This document shows positions 46,145 through 54,842 of a DNA stretch of 64,000 nt, piece after piece. Numbering within the stretch: the stretch's first letter is position 1; each line of letters opens with the position of its first letter. The translations under genes were made by a program, and so were the position numbers. The DNA comes from an uncultured Dehalococcoidia bacterium (GTDB taxonomy: Bacteria > Chloroflexota > Dehalococcoidia > Lucifugimonadales > UBA3495). The notes below the pieces were generated by a model. That model saw only the letters and a list, made by a program, of their open reading frames with translations, did no database searches and was not told the origin of the DNA. Where the stretch lies: NCBI GenBank assembly GCA_958296225.1, contig OY282456.1, positions 3,100,001 through 3,164,000 on the forward strand, in the 5' to 3' direction.

Positions 46145-48511
46145 CTATGGCGCGCGCCACTCTTTTTGCCAGGTTCTGCCGCTTTCCCCTGGCACGTACT
46201 GGCCGGTGTTGATGCGGCTAATGGGATATTCCGGAATGTTGGACAGCGCGTAGCAACTCTCGCCATCCTGCCAGCCGTATTCTGCAAAACGAAAATCATA
46301 GCTGTCAAAACCGTGCCGCCTTCTGTGGGCAGGAAGGTCGCGCTCAGCAACCGGAACTATGTGCAGGAAGAACAAATCATCAATGTCAGACTGGCGGCAA
46401 GAATCTTTCGTGTACAGCAGCCGGTTCCCGCTGATATAGACGTCATAGTTGGAGCGGATGATGAGTTCACCGCGCTCAATCATCTCCTCAATCTGGCCGC
46501 TAACCGTTGCTTCAGGCGCGACATCGGCCCGGGCCATGATGGTAACTCCCGGCAGCCGCTGCACCACCTGGTAAGACTCTCCCGCCAGAGCCTCCAGCGA
46601 CCCTTTCCGGGAGAAGATGAAGGGCGGGTTAAAGCCGTTGTCCTGCAATGCTCCCGAAACGTTCGTTACCCCAACGTGGGCCAGCCGGGGCATTTCCGGC
46701 AGGCGTTCCTGGAGCAGCGCCCATACCGGGTAGTCATAGTCGCTCCATTGCATATACAGTCCCAGCTCCGGGGGACGGTATGCCGCGAGATAGTTGGCGG
46801 CGTCAACGTAGGACAGGAAAAGATTGCGGTGGTTGTTGAAGTACATTTCCGTTCGGTCAGTAGCAAAAATCGTCGGGCTGCCGCCGGCGTAAATGTGCCG
46901 GCTATCGTTAGCAATAACCCACGGGACGCTCATTGTCAGGAATATGCCGGCCACAATGCTGAGGCGTCCTCCCGTCGTACTGACACGGTTCAGCAACCAA
47001 TTTAACCGGCGAAAGTCGGGGGGGAATATGCTTGCCGGCAGCCGCATCCGGGATGCCAGGCTGGCCACGAACACGGCCGCAACGGGCGCGCCGAGCATAA
47101 ACAGGGGAGTATGGTAGCGCGTGTTCCACCGTTCCCATTGCAGCAGCGCGCAGAAGGAGAGCGCGGCCAGCAGGACGGCCAGCGCCAGGCAGACGGTCAG
47201 CCCGTTGCAGCGGAGGCGCTTTCGGAACAGTAAAACTCCCGGCAGGGAAACCGCCAGCAGGCAGAAATGCAGGAAATTGCCGGTAAAACCCGGGTTTATC
47301 TGGAAAGGAAGGCCGACTTCAAAAAGCGACGATTCTTGGTTTGAGCCAGGAACATTATCTATCGTATCCCCAAAGACGCGGCGGACGGCATTGAGCGTGA
47401 ACTCGTTTATCCTGCTGCTGGGAACTGCCAGGTGCAGTACGGAGTTTCGTATCAGGTTCGCTTGGAGGACGGACAGATTGAACTCCCCATTAATTTGATT
47501 CACCGGATACGACCTGCCTGGCGACAGAGGATTTTCGAATAAATCCCAGTTGCGGGCGTAATGCCCGGTGTTCAACAATAGAGCGATTGCCGCAACCGCC
47601 AGAGCTGCGGACGCCGGCTTGATAAAAGGCCAATGCCGCACGCTGCGGGCCCGGACGATTCCGTAGAGAAACAGCGTTGCCGCCAGCGGCGCGGCGATGG
47701 GATAGGCGGTTCCTTTGGTCAGCAGCGCGAAGCCGAGGGCCAGCCCGCAAAGCGCTAGCCGTCCCGCCGCCGGCTCCCGGAGATACTGCACCGTCAGCAG
47801 CGCGAAGGCCAGCAGCCAGAAAGCGAGCACCAGGTTGTTCTGAGTGCTGGAAGCCTGTAACAGTCCCATCGGGAGGGTAACGGCTATGACCGCGGCCAGC
47901 GTCTGCACCGTAAAGGTCTGTTTCAATTCCCGGGCCACCAGGCTGGCCGCAATGCCGCAGCCGGCCAGGGCAAACCACTGCACCGTGTTGGCGAAACGGT
48001 CACCGCCGGCCAATATCTGCAAGTGCAGTATGTTCCATTCGGCCAGGGGTGGATGATATAGCTGGGGCAAGAAGGCGGTCGCAAAATGGCTGACGTTCCC
48101 TTCCTGGGCCCACATGGCCACTCGCGCCATGCGGTAAGCCATTGAATCCCATCCATTGGGCGGCGCAACCAGCGCAATCAGCAGGACGGCGGCCAGTATC
48201 ACGCCCATTGCAGACAGCGTTGCCGGCGCCTCCCGGAACCGCGGCCAGGCGGCGCGGAACGTTGCCATCGCAACTTTCCGGTCGCCGTAAAACCGGAAAT
48301 ACAATCCCGCCAGTACCGCGACGCCGGCCCAGACGCCGGCCAGCGCCGGCAGTTGCAGCAGGCTCCACACTGAAAGCGCCTCGGTGGCGACGACCAGGCA
48401 CAAAGTATAGGCTGCGGCGGCATAGATAAAGCTCTGCCGGAGGCCGCCGCCTCTGCCGGCAAAGGCCAGCATCAGCGCGGCGAATGCGATGGCGGGCAGG
48501 ACGATGAACAT
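46145..48511 (-). CDS. GT39/ArnT-like membrane glycosyltransferase, copy 2
   Basis: A 788-residue paralogue of the preceding gene. The first about 40 residues and the C-terminal about 300 residues are almost identical, while the middle (about 300-430, for example NQESSLFEVGLPFQINPGF) is clearly diverged. The loop motif reads WDSMAYRMARVAMW. The homopolymer is short here (FPPDFRR), so this copy looks stable. The ATG at 48511 (MFIVLPAIAF) aligns with copy 1; the frame runs open further upstream, but that part overlaps the next gene. The mosaic identity suggests gene conversion of the ends. The two genes are 69 bases apart on the same strand. Confidence 0.75.
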   Translation of the reverse strand: MFIVLPAIAFAALMLAFAGRGGGLRQSFIYAAAAYTLCLVVATEALSVWSLLQLPALAGVWAGVAVLAGLYFRFYGDRKVAMATFRAAWPRFREAPATLSAMGVILAAVLLIALVAPPNGWDSMAYRMARVAMWAQEGNVSHFATAFLPQLYHPPLAEWNILHLQILAGGDRFANTVQWFALAGCGIAASLVARELKQTFTVQTLAAVIAVTLPMGLLQASSTQNNLVLAFWLLAFALLTVQYLREPAAGRLALCGLALGFALLTKGTAYPIAAPLAATLFLYGIVRARSVRHWPFIKPASAALAVAAIALLLNTGHYARNWDLFENPLSPGRSYPVNQINGEFNLSVLQANLIRNSVLHLAVPSSRINEFTLNAVRRVFGDTIDNVPGSNQESSLFEVGLPFQINPGFTGNFLHFCLLAVSLPGVLLFRKRLRCNGLTVCLALAVLLAALSFCALLQWERWNTRYHTPLFMLGAPVAAVFVASLASRMRLPASIFPPDFRRLNWLLNRVSTTGGRLSIVAGIFLTMSVPWVIANDSRHIYAGGSPTIFATDRTEMYFNNHRNLFLSYVDAANYLAAYRPPELGLYMQWSDYDYPVWALLQERLPEMPRLAHVGVTNVSGALQDNGFNPPFIFSRKGSLEALAGESYQVVQRLPGVTIMARADVAPEATVSGQIEEMIERGELIIRSNYDVYISGNRLLYTKDSCRQSDIDDLFFLHIVPVAERDLPAHRRRHGFDSYDFRFAEYGWQDGESCYALSNIPEYPISRINTGQYVPGESGRTWQKEWRAP

Positions 48512-48557
48512 AGTCTGCTCGGCGGCCCGGCTCCGTAGAATTACCGGCGTTGCCGGA

Positions 48558-49688
48558 TTATCCGGCGCCGACGAAACGGGATGGGTCGCACCCGTCCCGG
48601 CAGATGCCGGTATCGCCGGTGGCGATGATGTCGGCGATGCCTTTGCCCATGGCCGGCCCCAGCAGGATGCCTTTTTTCTGGCCGCCCGTGCTGAGATACA
48701 CGTTGTCCCAACCCGGCGCCGGCCCCACAATGGGCAGCCAGTCCGGGGTAACGGGCCGCAGGCAGGCCGTATGCAAGGCAACTGCAGCGTTAGCCAGCGA
48801 CGGCATCAGCCGCGCCGCCATTGCCATAATGTGCCGGCGCGCCGCGTCGGTCAGCGACCGGTCAAACCCGGCGTCCTCCTCGGTAGAGCCGCACCAGATG
48901 AGGCCGTCGGTCTTGGCGTACATTGAGCTGCCGCCGCCAGTCAGCTCATAGTCCAGACCCGGCCCGTCGGGTTGCAGGCGGATAATCTGCCCTTTCAGCG
49001 GGTCAACGGGGATGGCGATGTCCAGCCACTGCTCGGCGGTGCGGCACCAGGGGCCGGCGGCAATCAGCAGCGCGCCGCAGGGGATTTCGCCATCGGGCGT
49101 TACCACCGACTCCACCCGCCCGTTGCCCAGCCGCAGGCCCACGGCGCTGGCGGACACCACCGTTGCGCCGCGCTTTTGGGCGGCCGCCGCCAGGGCCCGG
49201 GTGAACTCCATCCCGTCCAGCGCCCCGTTGCCCACGGCGCGCGCGCCGGCGATAATGTCCGGCGACAGGCGGGGTTCCAGCGCCAGGGCGTCCTCCCGTT
49301 CCAGCCATGCGGCGGAAAAGCCCGGCTCGGATGCGCCGTTGAAAGTCGCCAGCGTCTCCCGCAGTTCGGGCAGTTCGTCCTCGGTGAAGGCTGCTTTGAT
49401 GATTGAGCTGATGCGCCCGTGATAGTCAATGCCGGTTTCGGCCGGCAAAGCATCCCACAGCTGCCGGTGCAGCCGGAAAGACTGCAAGGCCAGGGGCAGC
49501 AGCTCCGGCCAGCCGTGGCCCTCCAGGGGGTTGAGGCCGCCGGCGTTGTAGCCCGACGACGCCGCCGCGATGCCGTCGCGCTCAATAATCGTTGACGCGA
49601 TGCCCTGTTGGGCCAGATAGTAAGCGGCGGCGCATCCCGCGATGCCCCCGCCAATAATCACCACGTCAGCAGCCTGATTTGTTGTCAT
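48558..49688 (-). CDS. FAD-dependent oxidoreductase of the DAO (glycine/D-amino acid oxidase) family
   Basis: A 376-residue flavoprotein. The Rossmann motif VVIIGGGIAGCAAAYYLAQQ (about 8-27) and ERDGIAAASSGYNAGGLNP (FAD binding) are followed by a substrate domain and the C-terminal DWLPIVGPAPGWDNVYLSTG, where the GP...G signature of the DAO family is visible. GMGKGIADII-type residues end the protein. Such enzymes oxidise amines, N-methyl amino acids or hydroxyl groups. The substrate is unknown. The ATG at 49688 (MTTNQAADV) is chosen because it precedes the Rossmann strand directly. It lies 46 bases upstream of the second glycosyltransferase gene on the same strand. Confidence 0.9.
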   Translation of the reverse strand: MTTNQAADVVIIGGGIAGCAAAYYLAQQGIASTIIERDGIAAASSGYNAGGLNPLEGHGWPELLPLALQSFRLHRQLWDALPAETGIDYHGRISSIIKAAFTEDELPELRETLATFNGASEPGFSAAWLEREDALALEPRLSPDIIAGARAVGNGALDGMEFTRALAAAAQKRGATVVSASAVGLRLGNGRVESVVTPDGEIPCGALLIAAGPWCRTAEQWLDIAIPVDPLKGQIIRLQPDGPGLDYELTGGGSSMYAKTDGLIWCGSTEEDAGFDRSLTDAARRHIMAMAARLMPSLANAAVALHTACLRPVTPDWLPIVGPAPGWDNVYLSTGGQKKGILLGPAMGKGIADIIATGDTGICRDGCDPSRFVGAG

Positions 49689-49797
49689 AATGTCAATCCC
49701 ATTCCTAGTTTCACCGGCGCCCATCCGGTTTGGGTTATTCCGGCCATTGTAGCAAAAGGTGAAACGGGTTGCCGGAGAAAATCCGGGGCGCCGGCGG

Positions 49798-50781
49798 TCA
49801 GCGCCGCTCCGAGAACCTTTCCGACAGCTCCCGCAAAATGTCCTCTGCACTTTGGCAAATGTCCGTTATTACATCTGCCGCCGGCCGGATGGCATTAACC
49901 TGGCCGGCCCCTTGACCCATATAGACTGACGCCAACTCCGGGTCGTGGCGGGCCCGGGCGGCGGCAACATCCGAGGCCAGCTCCTCCCGATGGGCAAGAA
50001 CCTCGGCGTCTCTGCCGTGCCACTGGCGCACCAGTTGATTGCGGTACACCCGGCCGGCTATCCGCTCCGGCCAGGGGTCGTTGCCCAGCAGGTCGTAAAG
50101 CCGGGTGAATACGGTGTCCTGTCCCCCGGAAAGCAGGACTTGCTCTTTGAATGCCGGGGGGACTTCCACGGCCTCCGGGGTGGCCAGCAAGGCAGTGCCG
50201 ATGGATGCTCCTTCCGCGCCGGCCGCCAGTACGCCGGCCAAGGCCCGGCCGGAGGTGATGCCCCCGGCCGCCAGCGCCGGAAGATGCGGAAACCGTTCCA
50301 CCAGCTCGACCAGCAGGGGCAGCAGGTTCATTTCGCCGGTATGTCCGCCGGCGGCGTTGCCCTGGGCCAGCAGGACATCGGCGCCGGCGTCCACCGCCAA
50401 CTCTGCGGCCTCCGGCGACTGCACCTGGCAGATAGTGACCGCGCCCGCATCCCGGGCCATACCCAGCCAGGGGCGCGGGTCGGCAAAGGAAAATATCACC
50501 ACCGGCGCCCGCTCAGCCAGGGCAAGCTCAAAGTTCTGGGGATTGGCTGCAATCAGCTGGGTGATAAAGCCGATGCCAAAAGGCCGGTCGGTTTGGGCGC
50601 GGATGAATTCAATCTGCCGCCTGAACCAGTCGGGGCCAAAATCGTTGCTGCCGCCAAGGGCGCCCAACCCCCCGGCCAGCGACACCGCAGCGGCCAGATT
50701 CCCGCCGCTGTGGTTGCTCATCGGCGCGGACATTACCGGGTAGTCCAGGTTCAGCAAGTCAGTAAAGCGAGTTCGCAGCAT
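49798..50781 (-). CDS. Nitronate monooxygenase-like FMN enzyme
   Basis: A 327-residue TIM-barrel flavoprotein of the 2-nitropropane dioxygenase/nitronate monooxygenase family. DYPVMSAPMSNHSGG at the N-terminus, GALGGSNDFG, the FMN phosphate segment LLAQGNAAGGHTG (about 143-155, where EAGGH is usual and the Glu is Asn here), and ALAAGGITSGRALAGVLAAG near 182 followed by GASIGTALLAT are all present. It would oxidise alkyl nitronates or act on related substrates; some relatives are enoyl reductases. It is transcribed with, and 109 bases upstream of, the FAD oxidoreductase. Confidence 0.85.
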   Translation of the reverse strand: MLRTRFTDLLNLDYPVMSAPMSNHSGGNLAAAVSLAGGLGALGGSNDFGPDWFRRQIEFIRAQTDRPFGIGFITQLIAANPQNFELALAERAPVVIFSFADPRPWLGMARDAGAVTICQVQSPEAAELAVDAGADVLLAQGNAAGGHTGEMNLLPLLVELVERFPHLPALAAGGITSGRALAGVLAAGAEGASIGTALLATPEAVEVPPAFKEQVLLSGGQDTVFTRLYDLLGNDPWPERIAGRVYRNQLVRQWHGRDAEVLAHREELASDVAAARARHDPELASVYMGQGAGQVNAIRPAADVITDICQSAEDILRELSERFSERR

Positions 50782-50870
50782 GGCCGGTCCATCCTTATAA
50801 TAGTAGCAGTTGATAGAAAGGTCGTGCCGGCCACACGGCCCCGCTGGCCCCGGCGCTTTTGCCGTTAGGA

Positions 50871-50876
50871 TATAAT
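50871..50876 (+). promoter_or_regulatory. -10 box before the FmdB-like gene
   Basis: A perfect TATAAT followed by CACAGTCGGAGGTGTTT and the ATG at 50894. The ribosome-binding site GGAGG (50884-50888) is five bases from the ATG. A -35 box is not clear. Confidence 0.5.
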
Positions 50877-50893
50877 CACAGTCGGAGGTGTTT

Positions 50894-51151
50894 ATGCCAA
50901 TCTACGAATACCGTTGCGGCGATTGCGGCGCGGATTTCGAGTCCATCCGTCCGGTATCCCGCGCCGACGACCCCATCAACTGCAAAGCCTGTGGCCGGCC
51001 AGCCACGCGGCAGATTTCCAACTTCTCTTTCAAATCCGACACGTTCACCGCGCCCAAGCTGCGCCGCCGTCCCGGTGAGGTTTTCCGGGGCCACCGTTCC
51101 GACGGCGCAGCCGGGGCCAGCCCGCAGGACGCTGAGCGCCCCGCCAGCTAG
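50894..51151 (+). CDS. FmdB-type zinc ribbon protein
   Basis: An 85-residue protein beginning MPIYEYRCGDCGADFE, the exact FmdB-family opening, with a second pair CKACG at about 36-40 forming a four-Cys zinc ribbon. The remainder is basic and Ala/Gly/Arg-rich (KLRRRPGEVFRGHRSDG). FmdB proteins are putative regulators or metal-site chaperones of unsettled role. The TAG stop overlaps the stop codon of the convergent DUF971 gene by sharing CTA(G). Confidence 0.9.
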   Translation: MPIYEYRCGDCGADFESIRPVSRADDPINCKACGRPATRQISNFSFKSDTFTAPKLRRRPGEVFRGHRSDGAAGASPQDAERPAS

Positions 51152-51486
51152 GGGCGGCTGGCCCGCGCCTCGTTGCAGGCGATGCAGGTGCAGGCGGCCC
51201 GCAGCGAGCGGTAGGTGTAAATGCCGGTGTAGTGGGCATCGCTCCAGAGGAACTGCAACGCATACTGTCCGACCGCCATCTGGTCCAGCGCCCGCACGTC
51301 CGGGGCGATGCCGTCCGGGTCCAGCAGGGCGCGTCCGGTCATTTCCTCCACACAGGAGGCGCAGGGGCAGCGGAGCCGCAGCATCCGGTGGGGATAAATC
51401 CCCCGGTGGCCGTCATCCCAATTGATGATGATGGCATTGCCGGTGATGTCCACGTCGGTAGGTTTGATGATTTCGTTGGTTGCCAT
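51148..51486 (-). CDS. DUF971 domain protein
   Basis: A 112-residue protein matching the DUF971 (GBBH-like N-terminal) fold: IIINWDDGHRGIYPHRMLRLRC, followed by a CPCASC cluster near 40-45 and the late AHYTGIYTYRSLRAAC and CIAC cluster. The four or more Cys suggest bound metal, zinc or FeS (inference). Relatives sit beside FeS or molybdenum cofactor genes or form the N-terminus of carnitine-pathway hydroxylases. The stop overlaps the FmdB gene stop, so the two convergent genes share four bases at 51148-51151 with no terminator between. Confidence 0.85.
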   Translation of the reverse strand: MATNEIIKPTDVDITGNAIIINWDDGHRGIYPHRMLRLRCPCASCVEEMTGRALLDPDGIAPDVRALDQMAVGQYALQFLWSDAHYTGIYTYRSLRAACTCIACNEARASRP

Positions 51487-51515
51487 AATCTCATCCCTGA
51501 GCGGTCTGTTGCGTC

Positions 51516-52247
51516 CTATGGGTTGCGGCGTGCGGCGATAAATGCCGCTACGGCCCCGGCTGACAGCAGAATGGACAAAGCCAGAGCCGTCAGCAAGGCG
51601 ATGGTCAACGTCTGCCGCTGCCTGGCATAGCTGGCGGTCTCCGCCGCTGCGGTCTGCTCAATGCCGTCCAGGACTTCGGCCAGCGGACGCATAATATCGG
51701 CCTTGCGGGCGTGGTAGTCGGCGCCGTTCAGGATACTGCGGGCGCGCTCCAGGTTGCCTTCGCCGGCCGCTTGCATCGCCTCCGTTTCCAGTCCGGCCAA
51801 TGCGTTGGAATTGGCCTCCGAGCTGCCCAGCAAAGCCAGCTGGCCCTCCGTAAAGCCGGCCCGCACCAGCAGCGTCCGCAACAGTACGGGTTCGCCGGCG
51901 GCGCCCGGCGGGGGTTCGCCGGCCAGCAGGAAGTCCCAGTAGATGCCCTGATATTGCACCGGACGCGGCGCGTTGCCGTTTCTGATGTCCAGTATCTGTT
52001 GGAACCAGTCGCGATACCGTTCCTCGCCCGTTGCTGCGTACAGCCTGGCCATACGGGTCAGGTCGTCGGAAGTCTGACGCAAGCCGTCGGTCAGCACGTA
52101 ATCCCGGTATTGCCTGGCCTGGCTTTCGGCCATTTTCTGGTTAACTGCCGAAATGCGCCAGAACAGCACGAGGGATACCACCGCAAGGGCCCCGACCGCC
52201 ATAATCAGGCCCACGGTAGCGGTTTGAAGTTTCCCGGCATTGCCCAT
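51516..52247 (-). CDS. Two-TM sensor-like protein without output domain
   Basis: A 243-residue protein with an N-terminal membrane helix (about 8-30), a long helical periplasmic region (about 35-205) with conserved-looking RLYAATGEERYRDWFQQIL and a C-terminal helix (about 213-235), ending in AARRNP. This is the layout of a four-helix-bundle sensory input domain as found ahead of HAMP in chemoreceptors and kinases, but no HAMP, kinase, cyclase or methyl-accepting region follows. It could be a partner of a separate signalling protein, or a truncated receptor. The ATG at 52247 has AAGGAA eight bases upstream. It lies 22 bases downstream of the ThDP-enzyme gene. Confidence 0.7.
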   Translation of the reverse strand: MGNAGKLQTATVGLIMAVGALAVVSLVLFWRISAVNQKMAESQARQYRDYVLTDGLRQTSDDLTRMARLYAATGEERYRDWFQQILDIRNGNAPRPVQYQGIYWDFLLAGEPPPGAAGEPVLLRTLLVRAGFTEGQLALLGSSEANSNALAGLETEAMQAAGEGNLERARSILNGADYHARKADIMRPLAEVLDGIEQTAAAETASYARQRQTLTIALLTALALSILLSAGAVAAFIAARRNP

Positions 52248-52269
52248 TTCCGGCTTCCTTTATTATGTG

Positions 52270-53961
52270 CTATACGGTCTGCGACTGCACTTCGGCCAGG
52301 CGGGCCGGCCGGGGCATTTCGTCCGGGTCGGTGGGAATCTCGATGATACTCGGCCCGTCCACCGCCAGGGCCTGGGCGAAAGCGTCGGCGATGTCCTCAG
52401 GGCGGTCAACGTAAAATCCGGCGCCGCCGAACAGCTCGGCGTACTTGTCAAACCGGGGGTTCACCGTGTCCGCTCCCACGTACCGCTCGTTGAAAGCGTA
52501 TTTCTGGTAAGCCTTCTCCGACCCCCAGCAGTCGTTGTTCATTACTACCGAGATGTTTTTCAGCCCGTAGCGTACCGCGGTCTCAAACTCCTGGGCGTTG
52601 AACAGAAAACCGCCGTCGCCGTTGAAGTTCACCACCGGACGGTCAGGGGCGGCGAAGTTTGCCCCGATGGACGCCGGGAAGCTGAACCCCAGCCCGCCCA
52701 AATCCAGCGCCATAATCAGGCTGCGCGGCTGATAGTAGTTCAGCCGGTCTTGCCCGAAGTTGGGCGCGAGGCCGGCGTCCAGGGCGATGATGGCATCCCG
52801 CGGCATCACCCGGCGCAGCTCAGCGTACACACGCTGGGGCTTGATGTAGTCGCCGGCAAGTTCGCTTTCCCCGGCCAGCCGGGCGGCGCGGGCGGCGTTC
52901 CAGGCGGCGACGCGCCCCGTCCATTCGGCATTGGGCCGCAACTCCGCCGCGGCGACGATACCGTTGATTTCCTCGACCACGGCGCCGACGTCGCCCTCGA
53001 CGCCCACCGCAATGGGGTAGATGCGGCCAATCTCTTTCGGGTCAATCTCAATATGAACGATGCGGGCGTCGGCGGGGATAAAGCGATGGTCAAAGAAGGT
53101 GGTGGACTGCCCCAGCCGCGTGCCGGCCGCTACGATAACGTCGGCGTTGCGGATGGCGTCAATTGCCTCCGGCGCACCCAGCCGGCCCAGATGGCCCAGG
53201 TAGTTGGGGTGGTCGTTGGGCACGGCGTCGGCCCGCCCGTAGGAGGTGACGATGGGCGCGCCGGTGAGTTCGGACAAGCGCACGATGCCGGCGTCGGCCA
53301 GGCTCCATGCCACGCCGCCGCCGGCCAGAATCACGGGCCGCCGCGCCGCCAGAATCTCGCGGGCGGCGGCCGCCACCTGCTGCCGGTCGCCGCGGGAACG
53401 GCCCTGCCCGGTGCGGTAGGCGGCAGGGGTCAGCAAATCCAGGTCAACCTCGCTGCCGGGCAGCAGGTCGCGGGGGATGTCCACCAGCACCGGGCCCATC
53501 TTGCCCGACGTGGCGATGCGAAACGCCTGGCGCAGCGCGTCGGGCAGTCGCTCAATCTTGTTGATGGAGAAGCTGGCCTTGGTGATTGGCTCAAACAGCG
53601 CTACCTGGTCAAACTCCTGGGTGGAGTCCAGATGCTGATGGTCGCGGGATGCCGACGGGGCCAGCACCACCACCGGCGAGTGAGCGACGTATGCGGAGCC
53701 AATGCCGTAGGTCAGGTTCAGCACACCCGGCCCGTTGGTGACCAGGCAGACCGACGGCGCGCCGGCGATGCGGCTGTACCCGTCGGCCATCAACGCGGCG
53801 CCCTGCTCGTGCCGCACGCCGACGAACTCCATATCGTCCCGGTCATACAGCGGGTCGAGGATGTCCAGGAAGGACGAGCCGACGATGCCGAAAATCTTGC
53901 TGACGCCTTCCTGGCGCAGCAGTTCGATGACTGCGGCGCCGGCTTTCATACGCTGGGGCAT
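52270..53961 (-). CDS. Thiamine diphosphate-dependent enzyme, acetolactate synthase-like
   Basis: A 563-residue ThDP enzyme of the POX/AHAS group. It has the N-terminal VSKIFGIVGSSFLDILDPLY, the catalytic Glu in VRHEQGAALMADGY, TNGPGVLNLTYGIGSAY, and the ThDP-binding NFNGDGGFLFNAQEFETAVR with GDG and the trailing NN (about 455-490). AHAS uses pyruvate, but the quasi-FIVGSSF opening also resembles sulfoacetaldehyde acetyltransferase and related decarboxylases. No small AHAS subunit is nearby, so I favour a catabolic carboligase or decarboxylase of unknown substrate. AGGTG lies six bases upstream of the ATG. It is the first gene of a unit with the sensor-like protein. Confidence 0.88.
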   Translation of the reverse strand: MPQRMKAGAAVIELLRQEGVSKIFGIVGSSFLDILDPLYDRDDMEFVGVRHEQGAALMADGYSRIAGAPSVCLVTNGPGVLNLTYGIGSAYVAHSPVVVLAPSASRDHQHLDSTQEFDQVALFEPITKASFSINKIERLPDALRQAFRIATSGKMGPVLVDIPRDLLPGSEVDLDLLTPAAYRTGQGRSRGDRQQVAAAAREILAARRPVILAGGGVAWSLADAGIVRLSELTGAPIVTSYGRADAVPNDHPNYLGHLGRLGAPEAIDAIRNADVIVAAGTRLGQSTTFFDHRFIPADARIVHIEIDPKEIGRIYPIAVGVEGDVGAVVEEINGIVAAAELRPNAEWTGRVAAWNAARAARLAGESELAGDYIKPQRVYAELRRVMPRDAIIALDAGLAPNFGQDRLNYYQPRSLIMALDLGGLGFSFPASIGANFAAPDRPVVNFNGDGGFLFNAQEFETAVRYGLKNISVVMNNDCWGSEKAYQKYAFNERYVGADTVNPRFDKYAELFGGAGFYVDRPEDIADAFAQALAVDGPSIIEIPTDPDEMPRPARLAEVQSQTV

Positions 53962-54059
53962 ATTTGCACCTCTCGCTGTTGTGTCGTGGTAATGGCAAAG
54001 TGGCGGCTAGAGTACCACAGCCGGGTGGCCATGACGGGGAGGACGGGGGGCGCTGCTCA

Positions 54060-54842
54060 TCAGACCCATGCCTGCGGCGGTTCCGCCAGTATGCGCTCAC
54101 CCCGCGCTCCGAAACGCGAACGGTTGGTAGTAAAGAACTTTTGCAGATTTCCGGCGCTGTCCGGCAAAAATACACGGCGCGCCAGCCGTTCCGCACCGCC
54201 GGGTACGTTGCGATAGTGATTCAATGCTGCCGTTAAGACACGCCATCGGTTGCGGCGCGCTCGTTGCAGACGGGCGACATTTAAGCCTAGCAAGATGATG
54301 GTCGCCTTTATCCGGCATACTGAAATGCCCGATGATGCACAGGCGTTTTCATCCGCCTCAATTATGCCGTCGGAGTTCACCCGGAATAGCGCCGGGAACG
54401 GCGGGAGTATGCGCGGGTCGATAAATCCGGTGGAGTGAGCATCAGCTTTGGCCTGTCCGCAACTGATGTTATCCGATTGAGGCGATAAATACCTTTCCGG
54501 GTCAACTATAGACACTTCAGGGCCGAACCGTAACCGCGCTGTACCGCCCAGGCAGGATGCCATCAGGTTGGCGTAGTTGAGGGCTTGCGTCGCGTTATGC
54601 TCCGATTCACTTTGAGGGATGATATGCTCGACCTGAACGTCATCTACATTGCTTTCGCTACGCAGGCTGATTTCGCAATAGCCGCAAAGCCCGTGCTGTA
54701 TGGCTGCCAGCTGGTCCCGAAGTTCCTGGTACGCTGCCGGGTCGTCCCTGCGAAAACTCTCCCAGCCTGCTGTGGTTCCGTATTGCTTGAGATAGGCGGC
54801 CAAGCCTTCGGTAGGGCCGGTGAGAGGATTAATGCGCTTCAC
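54060..54842 (-). CDS. HNH nuclease, PtuB-like partner of the adjacent ATPase
   Basis: A 260-residue protein with CGYCE at about 53-57, VQVEHIIPQSES near 69 and LNYANLMASCLGG near 87, then CGQAKADAHS. That is the Cys/His pattern of the TIGR02646-type HNH nucleases first named from retron loci and found as the nuclease of Septu-type systems. The GTG start at 54842 overlaps the upstream ATPase gene by 14 bases, so the two proteins are made together. No reverse transcriptase or other retron part was found nearby, so the Septu-like arrangement (ATPase plus HNH) is the better fit. It would cut DNA or RNA on phage infection (inference). Confidence 0.8.
   Translation of the reverse strand: MKRINPLTGPTEGLAAYLKQYGTTAGWESFRRDDPAAYQELRDQLAAIQHGLCGYCEISLRSESNVDDVQVEHIIPQSESEHNATQALNYANLMASCLGGTARLRFGPEVSIVDPERYLSPQSDNISCGQAKADAHSTGFIDPRILPPFPALFRVNSDGIIEADENACASSGISVCRIKATIILLGLNVARLQRARRNRWRVLTAALNHYRNVPGGAERLARRVFLPDSAGNLQKFFTTNRSRFGARGERILAEPPQAWV

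Noticed and set aside
48512..48781. N-terminal extension of the second GT39-like gene
   Set aside because: It overlaps the FAD oxidoreductase gene, and comparison with copy 1 puts the start at 48511.
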